A stretch of DNA of 64,000 nt from Helopsaltes ochotensis (lineage: Eukaryota > Chordata > Aves > Passeriformes > Locustellidae), in the NCBI GenBank assembly GCA_013400155.1, contig VXBM01000777.1, positions 248,001-312,000 of the forward strand, read 5' to 3'. The position numbers and the translations under genes were made by a program. Under the pieces are notes generated by a model. It had not been told where the DNA came from. It did no database searches and saw only the letters and a program-made list of their open reading frames with translations. How positions within the stretch are numbered: the first letter of the stretch is position 1; every line of letters starts with the position of its first letter. Of the stretch, positions 1 through 12,492 are shown piece by piece.

Positions 1-3000
1 TTTGGCCCATTGAGTTACCCATGGTACAAACCCAAGATCACACTGAACACCAGCCCCCAACGTCAGGGTAAATGCAAAGAGCCTAAATTAGGCTTTAAAC
101 TCAGGCTCCTTCAATGTTGAAGAAGAGAATGAGACACTTCAGCATGATTAGGTGCTGGATGACATGATGAATACCTACACAACCCTGAATATTGGGTTGT
201 ATGTGAATTTTCCTTTCCACTTTGGAGTTCACTTGAATTGAGATGATAAAAAGTGATATATCAGACTACTGAAAATGCAGACCGTGAAATTATTTTCTGA
301 AAACTGAAACCTGATTTCAGGAAGGTCTCCTTAAATAAGATTTCCTTCTTTTGCGTATTTATTTAAGAGTTAGAATACAAGGTCAAGAGTTGATGATTTT
401 GTTAATTTCTGTGTTAAGAACACAGTGAAGGCTTCAAAAGAACTACTGACAAAAGGGAGTCTACCTCAGCCCACTGGGAAGAGCATTCAGTTAGGAGTCA
501 GGTGATTTGAATTCAGTCTAAGTATGAACTCTAAACTGTGACTTCAAGCAGAAAAAGGTCATATGCATATCTTAGCTAAAGGAGCTCTCAGAGGAGCTCT
601 TTCGGCAATCAGAACTAACATTTTGCTCAGAAATGCTTAGCCTTGTCCTTGGCTAAAAAATTTTGCCAAACACCCTTAGGCAAGGTTTTTTTTCTATCAA
701 TTCTAGAAGAGATTAACTTAAAACTAATAAAACTGAAAAATATTTAAAATTATAAAAGAACAACAGCTCAAAGTGTTCCACTTGCCAGAAGCAAAAGAAT
801 AAATAGGATAAAATAAGGAGAATAATCACCTAAATCCTACAAGTGACCTGATGAAGAACCATTGAACTAATATCAAGTGGGGGGAAGAACTCTAGAGTTA
901 ACTGATTTTTTTAACAGCAGTTTGTAATTACCTCTAAACATATTTTAATATTCCCAACCCAATATGCACTTTGTTATTACTGTCTAATGAAACATGGTAC
1001 AATAGAGGCAGAATTGTCTTATTGCTAGTAAAGGATCATTTGTTTTCTCACTTAAGCTGAAAAACAGTTCAATTCTATCTGATGTCAGGGAAAAGAAAAA
1101 TGACAATCCAAACAAAACCAAATGTGTTAAAACACAGTAATTTCTTCGATAAAATTTACAGCCAAAGGTCTGAACATTGTATACTATTGACAGGCACAGC
1201 ATTGTCAATGGCTGGCACTCAGTTAACATTTCTGTTATAAAGATCCCTTTGTCAGATAACAGCAGACAGAGTTGGTGAAATGACCTGCAATCTTAAATGC
1301 ATAACTCATTGATTTCTTATTGATACACTGGAACTTACTTTACTTTTTAAAATGAAAGCAACAGATGTTACACAATTTTAGTCCACTGTCTTATGAATTC
1401 TTCATACTAGATGAAAAACTGGGTGACCGAAAGCCTTCAGAAGCTATCAAATAAAATATTAAAACCTGATTGTTGTCCTGAATCATAATATTGTAATACA
1501 TCTTTAACATGTCCAAAGGCATACTAGAACCTCATGAAATAATCATGACTTAAACAAATTTTAAGTAGAAAGCAAAAGCATGCTAAAATGTTACTCCTGT
1601 GGATTTTTAAGGATAGTATCTCTCTAAGTAGTTGTCTCACTTTAAAATATTTGCGCAGTGAAATGTGACTAATTCGTGATAAATTCATACAGGTATGAGC
1701 CACAAATTTCTAACAGCATTGCCTTGGTTAAGTATTGGCATACTTTAGAGATAAAACAGACTTGGACACCACCATTATCTTTGGGTTGCATTACTTTCTG
1801 AAAAAAACCAACGTATCTCCTAGCTTAACCAGATGTTACACATTACATACAGAAATCACTTTCTGAATCTGATAGACTGCATTTCACAGGAGATCTAATC
1901 AAGTTATAGCAATTGTTCCTATGACCTTTAATATTAATATAAAGCCTGATGAATTAAATGAAGGACACAAATGAGAAGGGCATGAGATAGTTAGTAAAAC
2001 ACTGTATAAAAACAAAGTCAGCTAATACACATACTTGCCATGAAAAATATTTCCTGGTCATGTCTTACACAACTACAATTTAAAATTATAATAAGCTCAT
2101 TCCTTTGAGATTTTTTTTACAGTAAAAATTATTATATAAGGTATTCTAATACAGTCTGGGTATAAACTTAACATTCTCTAGAGATTTTCTTGCCATGTGG
2201 AACTGCCCTCCCCCCAAACACTCATCTGATGAACATTAGAGCAAGGAAAATCCACTGATTTCAAAAAAGACACTACCTGGAAGAGAAGTAAATAAAGCTA
2301 CACAAGAGGTGAGCACAAACAGCAGATAAGAGCGCAGGAGGAGAGAGATAATAGACCTGCCTTGGGAAGCAAAAATGTAAGTTCTCAATTTCTGTGAAAA
2401 AACAAAAGCCTTATCAAATACTGTCTACAAGGTCAGTAAAAGTACACATGCACCTTTGCCTAAATGGTTTTAGCTGAGAAGATATCCAATAGAAAACAAT
2501 AATGTGACATTAAAACATCATCAATAGGACAGTAAAATAAGCTGAGGAATAACTTATTTTTTCTACAGATTTAAATGTAGATCAGTCTTTTCTAGTAAGT
2601 AAACAATCACTAGCCTTGAAACAAAACTTGGATCATTAGGTATGTCCCCTAATTCTATGCACCAAGACTTTCAAGGAAAGAAAACTAAATCCAAAGCTTT
2701 CAGATTTTTAGAACACCTTTTAAATACTGTTTTAAAAAGAGGTCTGTGATGGCCACTCTCAGTGGAGCATCCAGGAGAGGGAACATGCATAGGGGCATGC
2801 ACCAGCCTGAGATGCATCATCTTGTACAATCAGTCTTGCACACATCCTTGCACCCTAGCTTTAGCCAGGATGTTCCTTGGCCAAGAGCTCTTGCACACTC
2901 ATTCCCTTGCAGAAATTCTCCTTCCATGGGGCTTTCCTCACTCACTTCCTTAAGTGAAAAAAAAAATAAAATCAGAAAATAACATTTCATTCCATAAGTC

Positions 3001-5250
3001 ATGGGCTTAATAACAGCTGTCATTAAGATAAATCTTGTGTGGAAATAACAGAAAAGAAATCCTATCTAACAACTACTGAAAGAATGAAAAATCTGCTAAT
3101 TCAGAAGATCTAATATTTTCAAATATTATTGCAAATATTTTCAAGAACATCTATTAAGTCTAAACAACTTATGCAGAAGTAATTCTTTCATATTACAAAG
3201 AGATGCAGAGCAAGACAAAAGTTATTAAAAATTCTCATGGGATGACGGCAAAACCAATGGATGTCTTAAGCACATAAAAGCCAAGAAAACGCTGAAATCC
3301 CTCTGATTCGGATTTAGGTGAGTTTTTGTGCAATACTATGTATTGCCTGCCAACCATACAAAACATTCTCACTAATATGCTCTTGAGCAATAAAATAGGC
3401 CTCAAACATAATTTTCAAGATATTCTTCCTCCAACTGGTTGTTACACAAACAGGAAGTTAGCAGTATGCCATGCTTGTTTCAAGAGTTTTCATTGCCCAG
3501 ATATTTCTAAGATGTATTTTGTTTTAATTTTGTCACATTGTGCAGAATTTTTGTACTTTTTGCAGTACACACTTGTTTAAAAAGTCTTTCATTGCACAAA
3601 AAAAAAAAAAATCAAATCAACAAACAACTAAACCCCACCAAACAAAGCTAGTTTGGACCCTAGTCAAGCTAATGAAATATTTCTATTATGAAACTGAAAA
3701 TAAATCAGTATTGACTCTTGCTATCAAGATCTTGACATCAACCTTTACAGAAAGATGCATGAAGCTTAACTTTATAAAAAGAAAAATCTTGCATTACAAG
3801 ACACCATCACAAATGTATGATATGCTAAATTATGTGTTTATCATCCTATTATAATTAAGGCAGGCTTTATTATTGCATCAGAACTCTTTTTCTCAGGCAA
3901 AGGGCCCAACAGAAATTTCACAGAAATTCTGACTAGAATTAAAGTGCTCTCAGGAGCACTTTGCAGGCATTATTTGCAGGCATTCCCCCCAACTTACACT
4001 CATCAAAGCCCAAAATTTGCAACTACAAGAAACTTTGTATTTGTAATGTATCTACAGACTCTGACTGCAACTATTAAACACAAGAGTCTGTAATTCTGCC
4101 GTCAGCACATTGGGACCCCATACAGGAATTCATAATTTTATCTTATCTGACACATATTTTATGTAAGAAAGGAAGACATCAGAGCACAGTAAATTTTCCA
4201 GCAAAAAGTATTTAACTATACTACAAAAATGAAAAGCTATGCCGAACCGCTCATAAGGATGTCAAACATATAAAAGAATCAAGTACTGCTAGGAGGAACC
4301 AGCCAGTCTTTCACAGTACTTTTTCTATGTCACTGTCTAAAAATGTTATCAGTGTACCAATAGTATTGTTCACTAAAATTCTTTTTTTTGGGCTTCACAA
4401 TAATTGTCATTTCAAAATGGTTAGAAAAACTTTATGAAGAAAATGAAACCTCTCTGACACCTTAAAAATTTTATCAGGTAACTTCAGTTAAACATAGATT
4501 AAGCATATATATTACCTGAAGTATCAGTTATGAAAAGAAGGAAAAAACTCATTTCCATGGTACAGACTCCAGCACACTCTGCCTGTAAAGTCTGAGAACA
4601 CAGCCATAGGAAAAATCATACTGTGTTACTGATCAGTCAGGTCCCTGCTTTAGGGAGTCACATTCAGTTCTTTTTCTGTTTTCCCACTCCTTTTCCTACT
4701 GCACGTGCCACTGTGCTGCATCTGTTTCCTTCACCCACTTAAAGCTTCCAGAGTTATTTAAATTTTAGCAGTGACAAGAGGAGACTGTGAGACAAGGGAC
4801 AGCATCCAGAAGCTGACAGCTACAGACCTGGCCAGCTGCTCCAATTCCTTGAAGCATCCCTTGCATACTTGGCAGCAGCACTCCCTGCACACTTGCAGCA
4901 GGCCACATAAGAACTAGGCCACAGCTGAACTAAGCACATGCTGCTGCTACCCAAGGACTGATGCAGGCTTACTTTACCTGTATTCAGAAAGCCAGCCTGA
5001 GGTTTATCATATAGTTCACTATTATAACTGGAACAAAATGGCGTTATATAGTTTTTATGAGGGTCAGAAGGGTGGCATGTTTATTACCCCCCTCCACATC
5101 TTCAGAAAAGCAGCAGATTTATTAAAGCAAAAAACTTTCAAATGTCTTTTTCCTTGTCCAAATAGAAAGGAAATTAGTCATCACTAATTTGTCTGATCTT
5201 AGCAGCAGCAAAGCCACAGAGTGACACAAACCACCATAACATGGAAGGCG
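1..5250. other. Unique-looking intronic DNA, no gene seen
   Basis: AT-rich sequence without a recognised exon or repeat family. A slightly GC-richer patch at 2746-2960 ends in an A-run (GTGAAAAAAAAAATAAAATC) and a second lies at about 4560-4980. Neither has coding or repeat features I can name. A poly-A/AC-rich stretch lies at about 3597-3655. An E-box CACGTG is at 4702-4707. Confidence 0.5.
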
Positions 5251-5715
5251 TAGAATCATGGGAAAATTCAGGTTGAAAATTTACCCCAAGAAGTCTCCAA
5301 TCTCTTTCTCCAAGCATACTTATCTCAGAACAGGTTGCTCAGGGCTTCTTTCCATTTGGGTCTTGAAAACCTCCAATAAAATTGCACAGCTCCGGGCAAT
5401 CTGATGCACTGCTTGACTTGTCTCATTATGAAAAACTTTCCACCATCATGAACACCGTATTTCAACACACATCTTGTCCTCCCATCACTAAAGAGAACAG
5501 ACTGGCTTTTTCTTCCTGACAGCTTTCCCACAGCTATTGGGTCTCTGGGTCTGTTAAGACCTAATAACATGAGGTATCCTGGTAGCTTACTCTTTTCCAG
5601 GCTGAAATGCATTTCCCCTCTGCCTCTCCTTCTGCAACATGAGCTCCAGAACCCTGCCTTGATGGCTCTTCAGTGAACTCACTTCAGGCAGCATCCTAAA
5701 GCATTCCCACTCAAC
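5251..5715 (-). mobile_element. CR1 LINE 3' fragment
   Basis: Read on the minus strand, this ends in the CR1-style 3' terminus (reverse complement of TAGAATCATGG). The plus strand carries the usual antisense landmarks: a GTTGCTCAGGGC-type block, a 'tcttgaaaacctcc' block, and the 'ttttccaggctgaa' segment near 5594. It is diverged, 5'-truncated and non-functional. It is in the same orientation as PACRG. The left edge is better supported than the right. Confidence 0.7.
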
Positions 5716-8344
5716 TAACAGGGAGAAGGCTAAGACGAAGGCTGAAGCCCACACAGAGTACAGGATTTTTCTCAAATGAAATGGAAGATACCAAGTTAAA
5801 AGCAAAAATATGCACATATGTGTCCATTTCTTTGGAAGCTGTTCTGGAGACTAAGTACTGAGATGGGTGTATGGTAGATTAAATCATCTCTTTCACATTT
5901 TCAACTGGTTGACCCCAGAGGTGTACTAAGCTGCATGTAGGAAACTCTCTACACACAGAGTTTAGATAACTCTCTACGCAGCAAGCTGACAGCTTGTTCG
6001 GAGACTATACTCATTAACAATAGTTTAACAACTCATTCCAAAATCCTACATTTGCAGTAAAAAAACCCTCAAAACTGAAAAATGCTGTCTTCATTCAGAG
6101 AAACAACAGATGAAGATACCCATATATTCAGAGAACTGCTGGATTTTAACTTGTATGAAATCTGTAAACAGTTTGCAAAGTTTAAAATAGTTTAATTCCT
6201 ATGCAAGAATTGACAGAATTCGACAGCTATCTCTGTAATGATGCCCAGTTAGAACAGTTCATTCATTAGTTCATAAAAAAGTAATTAATGGAGGAGTTTT
6301 GAAAAAGCACTGCCATAATGTTTTAAAATCAATTACCTTTACCCTCTCTAAATGTGAAACTTAAAACCTCCCAAGTTTTTTTCTGTGTAAAATAACAAGA
6401 ATCAAATGAAGTGATTTAAAATAGGAATTGTCAATCCAAACACAAATGAGAGTCTAACTCATAATTTACTTATTAACTATTTTAAGTCACGTGACTGAAT
6501 TAGAAGAGATTTACCAGAGACTCAAATGCATAACAGATTTCCATAAATGAAGCAGCATGATTTCTTCATGCCTATGGTAAGAAAGTGATCTTTTCAGCCT
6601 CATGCTGCAGCTATGAACAATACCAACCTTTCACTACAATCACAGAAATAAAGTGCTGACTTTGAAGTATTTTAAAATAAGAGCAGCATGATTAAGCCAT
6701 CTAAGTTACAGCTGGAAAACATAATATGGAAGAGAAGCTTTTTGAGGAAATTACAGTCTTAAGCATTTGTACTTTTTCTCTATATTCTGCTTTTACATTA
6801 TATTATCAAAGAGGTCATTACAGTAAATACCAGCATGGAATTGGAAAGGAAGCTAACTTTATGAGGGGAAATAAAAACCTCCTTGTGTTGAAGGTTTGCC
6901 TGTTTGAACCTAATGCAACTGAAGTACCTCATCAATCCAGCGAGATGACTCTGTACTGGCACAAAGGCAGAGGCACAAAAAGGCAGCAGACACAGGCAGA
7001 GCTGTAGCAGTGACAGCTTGTGAGCTTACACTATTATCAAAGTGTATGTCAAGTCTATTAAAATGCTATTAAATAAATAAAAAAAATTGATCTGCTTTTA
7101 ATCTAGGTTTAACCAGGGCCCCTATCCAGTTCACTGTAAAGCCATACAAAAGTTCATATTGCACAAAAAATAAGTGTCCAGGGATGAAAACACCTTTCAA
7201 TTGTGGTGCAAGTTTATGCTGCTGTAAATGCTTGGGGAATTACCCTGCTAGAACTCGATATCATAACTGGTTTTCACTGAATTGAGACTGCAATGTTGCC
7301 AAGAGGGTACATTCCCACACACGCAGATTGTGCTGACATTCTCCTGCTTCCTTTCTCATTGCATATATTAACTTATGAGCTGTTACAGCTGATCCAACTT
7401 ACTCTGTATTTGCAAGAAAAAACAATGCCAGTGCAAAAGGAGAGATGGAAGCATGCAGGACAGGGTGAAGGGCAAAACCTTGTTAAAGTAGAAGCTTTGC
7501 TTGCCTCGATCCCAGCAGTTCAACACTGTGAGCTTTAACAGGCTGGAGTATTTTCAGCAGGATCAGTCCTCTGAGCAGCCAACATTGTACAAATGAGGAC
7601 ACAACAATGGGCAGAAGTACTAAATAGCCTGACAGAGGAACAAGATAGGATTTCCTTCTAGAGCACTGACAGTTTAAGCTGTCTCACAGTGTTCACTGAA
7701 GTGCACTTGTAGATTACACACAATTGCTATTGTTAGACTGGAGAAGTTCCTCCAAGACAGATGTGCTACTTCTCAATACACATTTATCAAAACACTTCTT
7801 GAACTCAACATCCATTTGCTGCAAAACACACTGCTTTTTCCAATAAATTAGCTGTTATAATCAAAAGATACAACTTCTTTCTTGCATTTTTTCCTATAGG
7901 CTAAATCAAATCAGAAACTGACTGATACAAGGTAAGTAACAAAAGTAGTCTTGGTTATGCAGTGTGGAAGAATATAACGACAAATCACAAGTTTAAGAAC
8001 ATAAACAAATGACATTATGCTCAAAATGAAAATTTTGCTATGAGTTATTATCAAATGGCAAAAGGTAAGAAAGCCCTTCACAACACACATTACTGAAAAT
8101 GAATTGAAAGAAGCACCTGAAGTACAAAGACTGAGAACTCATCCAAATATATACAGACAGAAGACTCCTAAATGCGGACCAGAAGAATGAGAACGCAGAG
8201 CTGCAATACAAATAACCATTTTTCTGCTTAAGAGCAATTACACTTTTCTTAGGAGATGAAAGCTGTGCCCTATACATTGCTAAGACTCTCCAAGATTGAA
8301 CAGCTGCCTTGGTTTTAGAAATCCAGAAACAATTTTTAGCATCC
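5716..8344. other. Intronic DNA, no gene seen
   Basis: AT-rich PACRG intron without a recognised exon or repeat. The only notable motif is the perfect 10-bp palindrome GTCACGTGAC at 6486-6495. The open frame at 6726-7007 (93 codons) has no family features. Confidence 0.5.
6486..6495. promoter_or_regulatory. CLEAR-type E-box palindrome
   Basis: GTCACGTGAC is identical to the core CLEAR element bound by MiT/TFE factors (TFEB, TFE3, MITF). It lies in PACRG intron 1, about 6.4 kb from the PRKN start, in AT-rich sequence where CpG-containing palindromes are rare. Function is not shown by sequence. Confidence 0.3.
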
Positions 8345-8930
8345 CTTCCTGTTGCAGCAACCCTCTTGTTAGAGGACAGAAGTTAGCCAAGACACAGACT
8401 GCTTGTTTATCAGAGCATGAAAAGGATCCTGGTTTATTCCTCTTTACATCCTAGCCACCCTGACTCCAACTACTCACTGACTCTGGCGGCAGCAGGCTCC
8501 TACTGTAGGTTTCCCTTGCAGCCTCTGACTGCAGATATTGATTTGCAGACTCTGAATGCAGGCTTTTACCTGTCTAGACCATGACTGCAGGTTCCAACAA
8601 CAGGCTTCATCAGACCCAGACTGACCCCACAGCAGTGATTCTCGCTCCTCAGCATCCTCCTCCAGGATCCTCACATTCCCTCTTCCTCAAAGCCCCTCCT
8701 CTGCTAACCCACTCCCTTTTATCACACTGATCTTTATTGGCTGTAGCTGTGACTCATCAGGGACGAGGTTGTATTGGGTAATTAACACAGCTGTTACTGA
8801 TCAGGCACGAGGTCACCTGTGTTCCCTTCTCCTACAACCTCCTTTCTAAGGCCATCTAGCAAACATTGTCATTCTCTCCCTGTGGCCTGTTCCTGGAGGC
8901 AGTTTCTGACTGATGTCACGGAAGAACACA
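8345..8930 (-). mobile_element. Probable solo ERV LTR
   Basis: A GC-richer block whose minus strand reads like an LTR: a CCAAT box (complement of 8736-8740), a GATAAAAGG TATA-like element (complement of about 8715-8723), then an AATAAA-type signal (complement of TTTATT near 8432). The U3-like part holds an imperfect tandem repeat with a 44-bp period starting at 8745 and 8789 (AGCTGTGACTCATCAGG, then AGCTGTTACTGATCAGG). No internal retroviral coding sequence is present. Boundaries are approximate and no target-site duplication was resolved. Confidence 0.45.
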
Positions 8931-10204
8931 TGAGCGTAAGAGTAATCTTTTAAAAGCTGCCAAGTAGATAGGAATTGCCTTTCTACTTTAAGAAAATTTC
9001 CTTTAGGTAATAAAAGGAATCCTGTCCTTGAAAAAGTGCTTTTACCACTGGCGCATTACAGAAAAGCGGGACATGAACACTTTATTCTCTTATGTACAGT
9101 GGCAGAAAATTGGAAAATATCATCCAGAAAGGATCGGAAGTGAACAGAGATATCTTCCTGCCATTCAGACACTTCTATACTTGCTAGTCTATATTAATTT
9201 TAATTGTATTCCTAATTCTACATGGAATACCTCTGAAGTAAGAGCACATAACATTCTTGATTCCACTGGAGGACAAAACAATTAAAATGTAAATGTAGCT
9301 TGTTAGTATAGATGACCTTTATTGAACCTTGCTTTTAATCTAAATTGCTATATAAATTTACAGTTTTGGAATAACTGAAACACTTTATTCCATTCAGGAA
9401 CATTTTTAGGTGAATATTAAAGCATTGTATTTCACTAAGCGAGTTTTAGATTTAGCGAGAACTGAGAAAAGTCTTAAAATATTGTAACTACTTAATTTCT
9501 GCACTTACCACTGACTGTGAAAGCAGACTCTATTCAGGAACATTCATGAAAAACAGCTTAGTAAAACACTCTTTGCCCAAGCAAGATAAACAAACTCTGG
9601 AACATTTACTACAGTATTTACAGTCATATATACATAATGGTAATCTGTTAAGACTCTACACTAAGAGTTTAAGACCATCTACATGCTACCACCAAAGGCT
9701 ATTAATCAATACCTCATTGTTTGACCTGGAGATGCCAAACACGTTTAACTCTATGCTTTATCATGCTGTTAACAAAAAGAGTTACCATGTCTTAACTAGA
9801 TATTCCTGCTGTGCTTTCAACCCTCCAGTCAACCCCTAAGCCTTCCATGAGAACTTCATCAGTGATGTCAACCTCTGACAAGTGAGTACTTAATAAAACT
9901 AAAGCTCCATTTAAAAAGTAGTTTGAAAAGAGAAAAGGAACTTCCACTTCAGCACAGACAGTGTGGCAGTGAGACATTCCTTACTCTATCCTGATTTTTC
10001 TGAACACCGACTGGAAATTATTCTGGTGGCTGCCTGACCGCAGTTGTAGCTTTTGCAAAACATAGCCCTGGCACTGTGAATCTCCCAAAACCACTAAGAG
10101 TTTCAGAGCTTCCAACCCAGTAATGAGTAGAACGTGTGCAGCAGGTCAGAACACTGTAAACCCAAGCTCTGACAGGGCTGAGAGGGCAGGCCAGGGGGCA
10201 GACG
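8931..10204. other. Intronic DNA, no gene seen
   Basis: AT-rich PACRG intron. Open frames at 9028-9285 and 9546-9839 are composition-level ORFs without domains or splice context. No repeat recognised. Confidence 0.5.
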
Positions 10205-10375
10205 AGCAGGGCAGAAATGAAACAGGTTGCCCAGAGAGGGCAGGCAAGCCCTGATGTTGGGGAGTTTCACAGTTTAGCCAGGAAAACCCATCACTGACGT
10301 GATCTGAGTGCTGGTGACAGACCTACTTCAAGTGGGAAATTGGGTTAGATGATTTCCAGAGGTCTATGCCAAAGA
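10205..10375 (+). mobile_element. CR1 LINE 3' fragment
   Basis: The plus-strand sequence carries sense CR1 3' landmarks in order: AAACAGGTTGCCCAGAGAGG, then a 'ctgacgtgatctgagtgctggtgac' type block, then TTGGGTTAGATGATTTCCAG with AGGTC. It is short, diverged and non-coding, and is antisense to PACRG. Confidence 0.7.
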
Positions 10376-11643
10376 AGTAATTTCTGTTATTCTGGGAATA
10401 GCTGCAAAGGCAGTAGATTTACCTGTATGAAGTTGCTTAATGACAGTAGCACATGATTTAATGTTCTGTTCACTTTTAGGAATTTAGAAATGCAGCAATA
10501 AAAGTTACTATTCCATAAATATTTAAAAGGAAACCTAAACTCTGATTAAACTCATAGTTAGCTATGTTCACAAGTCACAGCTCCTTTTTTTAAAATTAAG
10601 CATGTATTTAAATATGTATTTCTCAAACTCCACTGAAACTGCTGATTCTTCTAGACAAAATCATCTTTTATATATCTAGGTGTAAAATACCCATTACTTG
10701 AATTTTTTTCCAGAGAACAGGAAAGATGTTTGAAAAATTAATCCTAAAGGTTCCTGAGGTATTATAGTCTATTTCATGCATCTCTAGAATAAAAACAAGC
10801 AAACCAAACAATCTTTAAAACAAAGGGATTTTCAATTGTGTTCACATTGTGTTTTTCCAAGTGAAATATGTTTTAGTTCTACTAATTTGGAGAAAGTTTT
10901 TCAGGTACGCAACTTTTATTCAATTTGAAATTTCTTTAAAGACATGCTTCTTTGGGTTTTTCACAGGACGTTCTTGCAGATAACGACATCAGAGAGACTG
11001 CTCCAGGAAGGCCACTTCAGCAAAACAAAGAGAAATATTCTATTTCATAACAGCTATCAGAATGATCTATAAATCTAAAAAAAAAAATGGAGAACCTTTG
11101 CTAACACCTTGAAATGTGTGCAAATGAAGAACACAATTCAGGAGTTTAGGCAGAGATGTACAGTAACATTATCTCATCCTGTTACACGTTGAATATTTGT
11201 ACTCTATACTAGTTGAAGCTTTTTAACTTCTTAATTCTGATAAAGGTAGACAAATAAAACAGTATAAAGAGATTTGAAGGGCCTTTATACTACTATTTTA
11301 ACTTCCAAGCCTCCAGGTTCATTAGAAATTGTGACTGTTACTTGTTGGATCAATTTCTTTGTCTTTGAACTACAAGCTGGAGAGCTAATGTTTGTTTGTT
11401 TAGTATTCTCCTAGATGGTGTGGAAGCTTTTCGTTATTTTCCAAGCTTGTTTTAAAAATCTATTAATCTGTTTTCCAGATCTTTGCCATCCTATGTGACA
11501 TTCACATGAATTTTATACACTATGCCGGTGTATGAAAACTTTTGAGAAATACCACACTTACACCTGACAGCATCTTGCTTAGTGGGAGGCAGTAAGCCTC
11601 AGACATAATTCCATAGGCTGGCAGTTTAACAGGATGTGCACTG
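10376..11643. other. Intronic DNA, no gene seen
   Basis: AT-rich PACRG intron DNA up to the assembly gap. No exon, repeat family or RNA gene recognised. Confidence 0.5.
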
Positions 11644-11689
11644 NNNNNNNNNNNNNNNNNNNNNNNNNNNNNNNNNNNNNNNNNNNNNN
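11644..11689. other. Assembly gap (46 N)
   Basis: A run of 46 N located about 250 bp inside PACRG intron 1. Open frames that read through it are not real. Confidence 0.99.
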
Positions 11690-11752
11690 GCACCAAAGCA
11701 AAGCACTTGACTTGGTGAAAGCATCACGACTTCCTCAGGGAGGAAGGGAGTT

Positions 11753-11778
11753 ACCTCGTGCGAATACCTCGTGCGAAT
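11753..11778 (+). repeat. Two-copy 13-bp tandem repeat
   Basis: ACCTCGTGCGAAT occurs twice in direct succession, followed by two further matching bases. It lies between the gap and PACRG exon 1 and contributes four CpGs at the island edge. Confidence 0.8.
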
Positions 11779-11941
11779 ACTTCTGCAAAATCTGAGGGGA
11801 ATTTCAGAACCAGCAAACTCGAGATAAGGTATTAGCAACTTACGCACCTGCCTGACATGTTTTATCCACAGTTCTAACTTGATATGCTTCTTGGACAAGT
11901 TGAGTTAATTAGTATCGCTTCTATGCTAGCCGCAAACCTAC

Positions 11942-12082
11942 CACGCTGTTTTTCATCATGGCTCTAATACTGAATCCCTCGCAGGCCTCTTGCTTGTCCT
12001 GCTGCTTGTCCTTCTCCCGCTGCCGGGGCCGCCGGTCACCTGCGGGCTTTGAGGGGCCCGGGCTCCCCTCCTCTATTACCAT
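11942..12082 (-). CDS. PACRG: PACRG first coding exon (codons 1-47)
   Basis: PACRG (parkin co-regulated gene) is a small alpha-helical repeat protein of the ciliary axoneme. With CFAP20 it forms the inner junction between A and B tubules, and in sperm it works with MEIG1. Seen here: 47 codons in phase 0, beginning MVIEEGSPGP and ending EGFSIRAMMKNSV. The ending closely matches the vertebrate PACRG segment EGFTVKAMMKNSV. The exon stops at a strong donor, GTG|GTAGGT. The start at 12082 has a strong context (A at -3, G at +4). An in-frame ATG at 12145 would add 21 residues but has C at -3 and T at +4, so I reject it. The N-terminal half is Lys/Arg/Gln-rich, unlike the mammalian N-terminus, which is also poorly conserved. 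The rest of the protein should lie beyond the left edge. The gene faces PRKN head-to-head across a CpG island. Identification rests on the 13-residue match, the donor position and the neighbour. Confidence 0.9.
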
Positions 12083-12110
12083 CTTCCCACCGGCGCCCTC
12101 GACGGACGAG

Positions 12111-12118
12111 ATGCAAAT
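12111..12118 (+). promoter_or_regulatory. Octamer motif upstream of the PACRG start
   Basis: ATGCAAAT is an exact POU/Oct octamer 29 bp upstream of the PACRG ATG, and is likely in its proximal promoter or 5' UTR. It is an AT-rich patch in otherwise GC-rich sequence. No supporting SOX or second octamer site was seen next to it. Confidence 0.3.
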
Positions 12119-12477
12119 TACGGACTGGAAGAAACAAGGGAACATCAGCGTCCCCCGCGCAGCGAGTTAGAGCAGGCTGTAGGTCCAGCTCCGCTCCCTC
12201 CACAACCAGCGACAGCCCCACACTCCCGTCCCGCGCCTTCCCTGCCCCTCACAGGCCCCCTTTGCCTGCTCCTCGCCTCCGCTCCCGGTCCCCTTCTGCA
12301 TCATCCCCACTCCGCCGTGTCCAGCCCTTCATCACCACCTGATGTCCTTGTCCCCCGGGGGGTCCTCGCCCCCGCCCGCCCGCCCGCCGCTGTTCCCCCG
12401 CCGGGTCCGCCCCTGCGGGTCCCTCTCGGGCTCCGTTGGGCACCTGCCGCCACGCGCCGTGTCCCGGCCACGCGACC

Positions 12478-12490
12478 GTCGCCAGGCAAC
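12478..12490. promoter_or_regulatory. RFX X-box
   Basis: GTCGCC-A-GGCAAC fits the X-box consensus GTNRCC-N(0-3)-RGYAAC in both half-sites, with a 1-nt spacer. RFX2/RFX3 use such boxes to activate ciliary genes. It lies 396 bp upstream of the PACRG ATG and 404 bp upstream of the PRKN ATG, almost exactly midway. PACRG is a ciliary gene, so the site makes functional sense. Binding itself is inferred. Confidence 0.65.
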
Positions 12491-12492
12491 GC

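Larger units (their letters stand above)
1..11941 (-). other. PACRG: PACRG intron 1 (partial, beginning at the donor)
   Basis: The donor GTAGGT at 11941-11936 begins the first intron of PACRG, which runs leftward out of the window. I looked on the minus strand for the next exon, expected to begin in phase 0 with a Val-Arg-Gly-Pro-Pro-like segment, and did not recognise it. The intron is AT-rich with only short random ORFs. It contains two CR1 fragments, an LTR candidate at 8.3-8.9 kb and a 46-N gap. Confidence 0.8.

Noticed and set aside
2746..2982. ORF plus trailing A-run suggesting a processed retrogene
   Set aside because: The A-run is short and interrupted, the two frames are equally open, and no protein family is recognised.
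11626..11898. Minus-strand ORF of 90 codons near PACRG exon 1
   Set aside because: It reads through the 46-N gap and has no homology or splice support.
12083..12145. Upstream in-frame ATG extending PACRG by 21 residues
   Set aside because: Weak start context (C at -3, T at +4). The downstream ATG at 12082 has a strong context and gives a Met-Val start like known PACRG.
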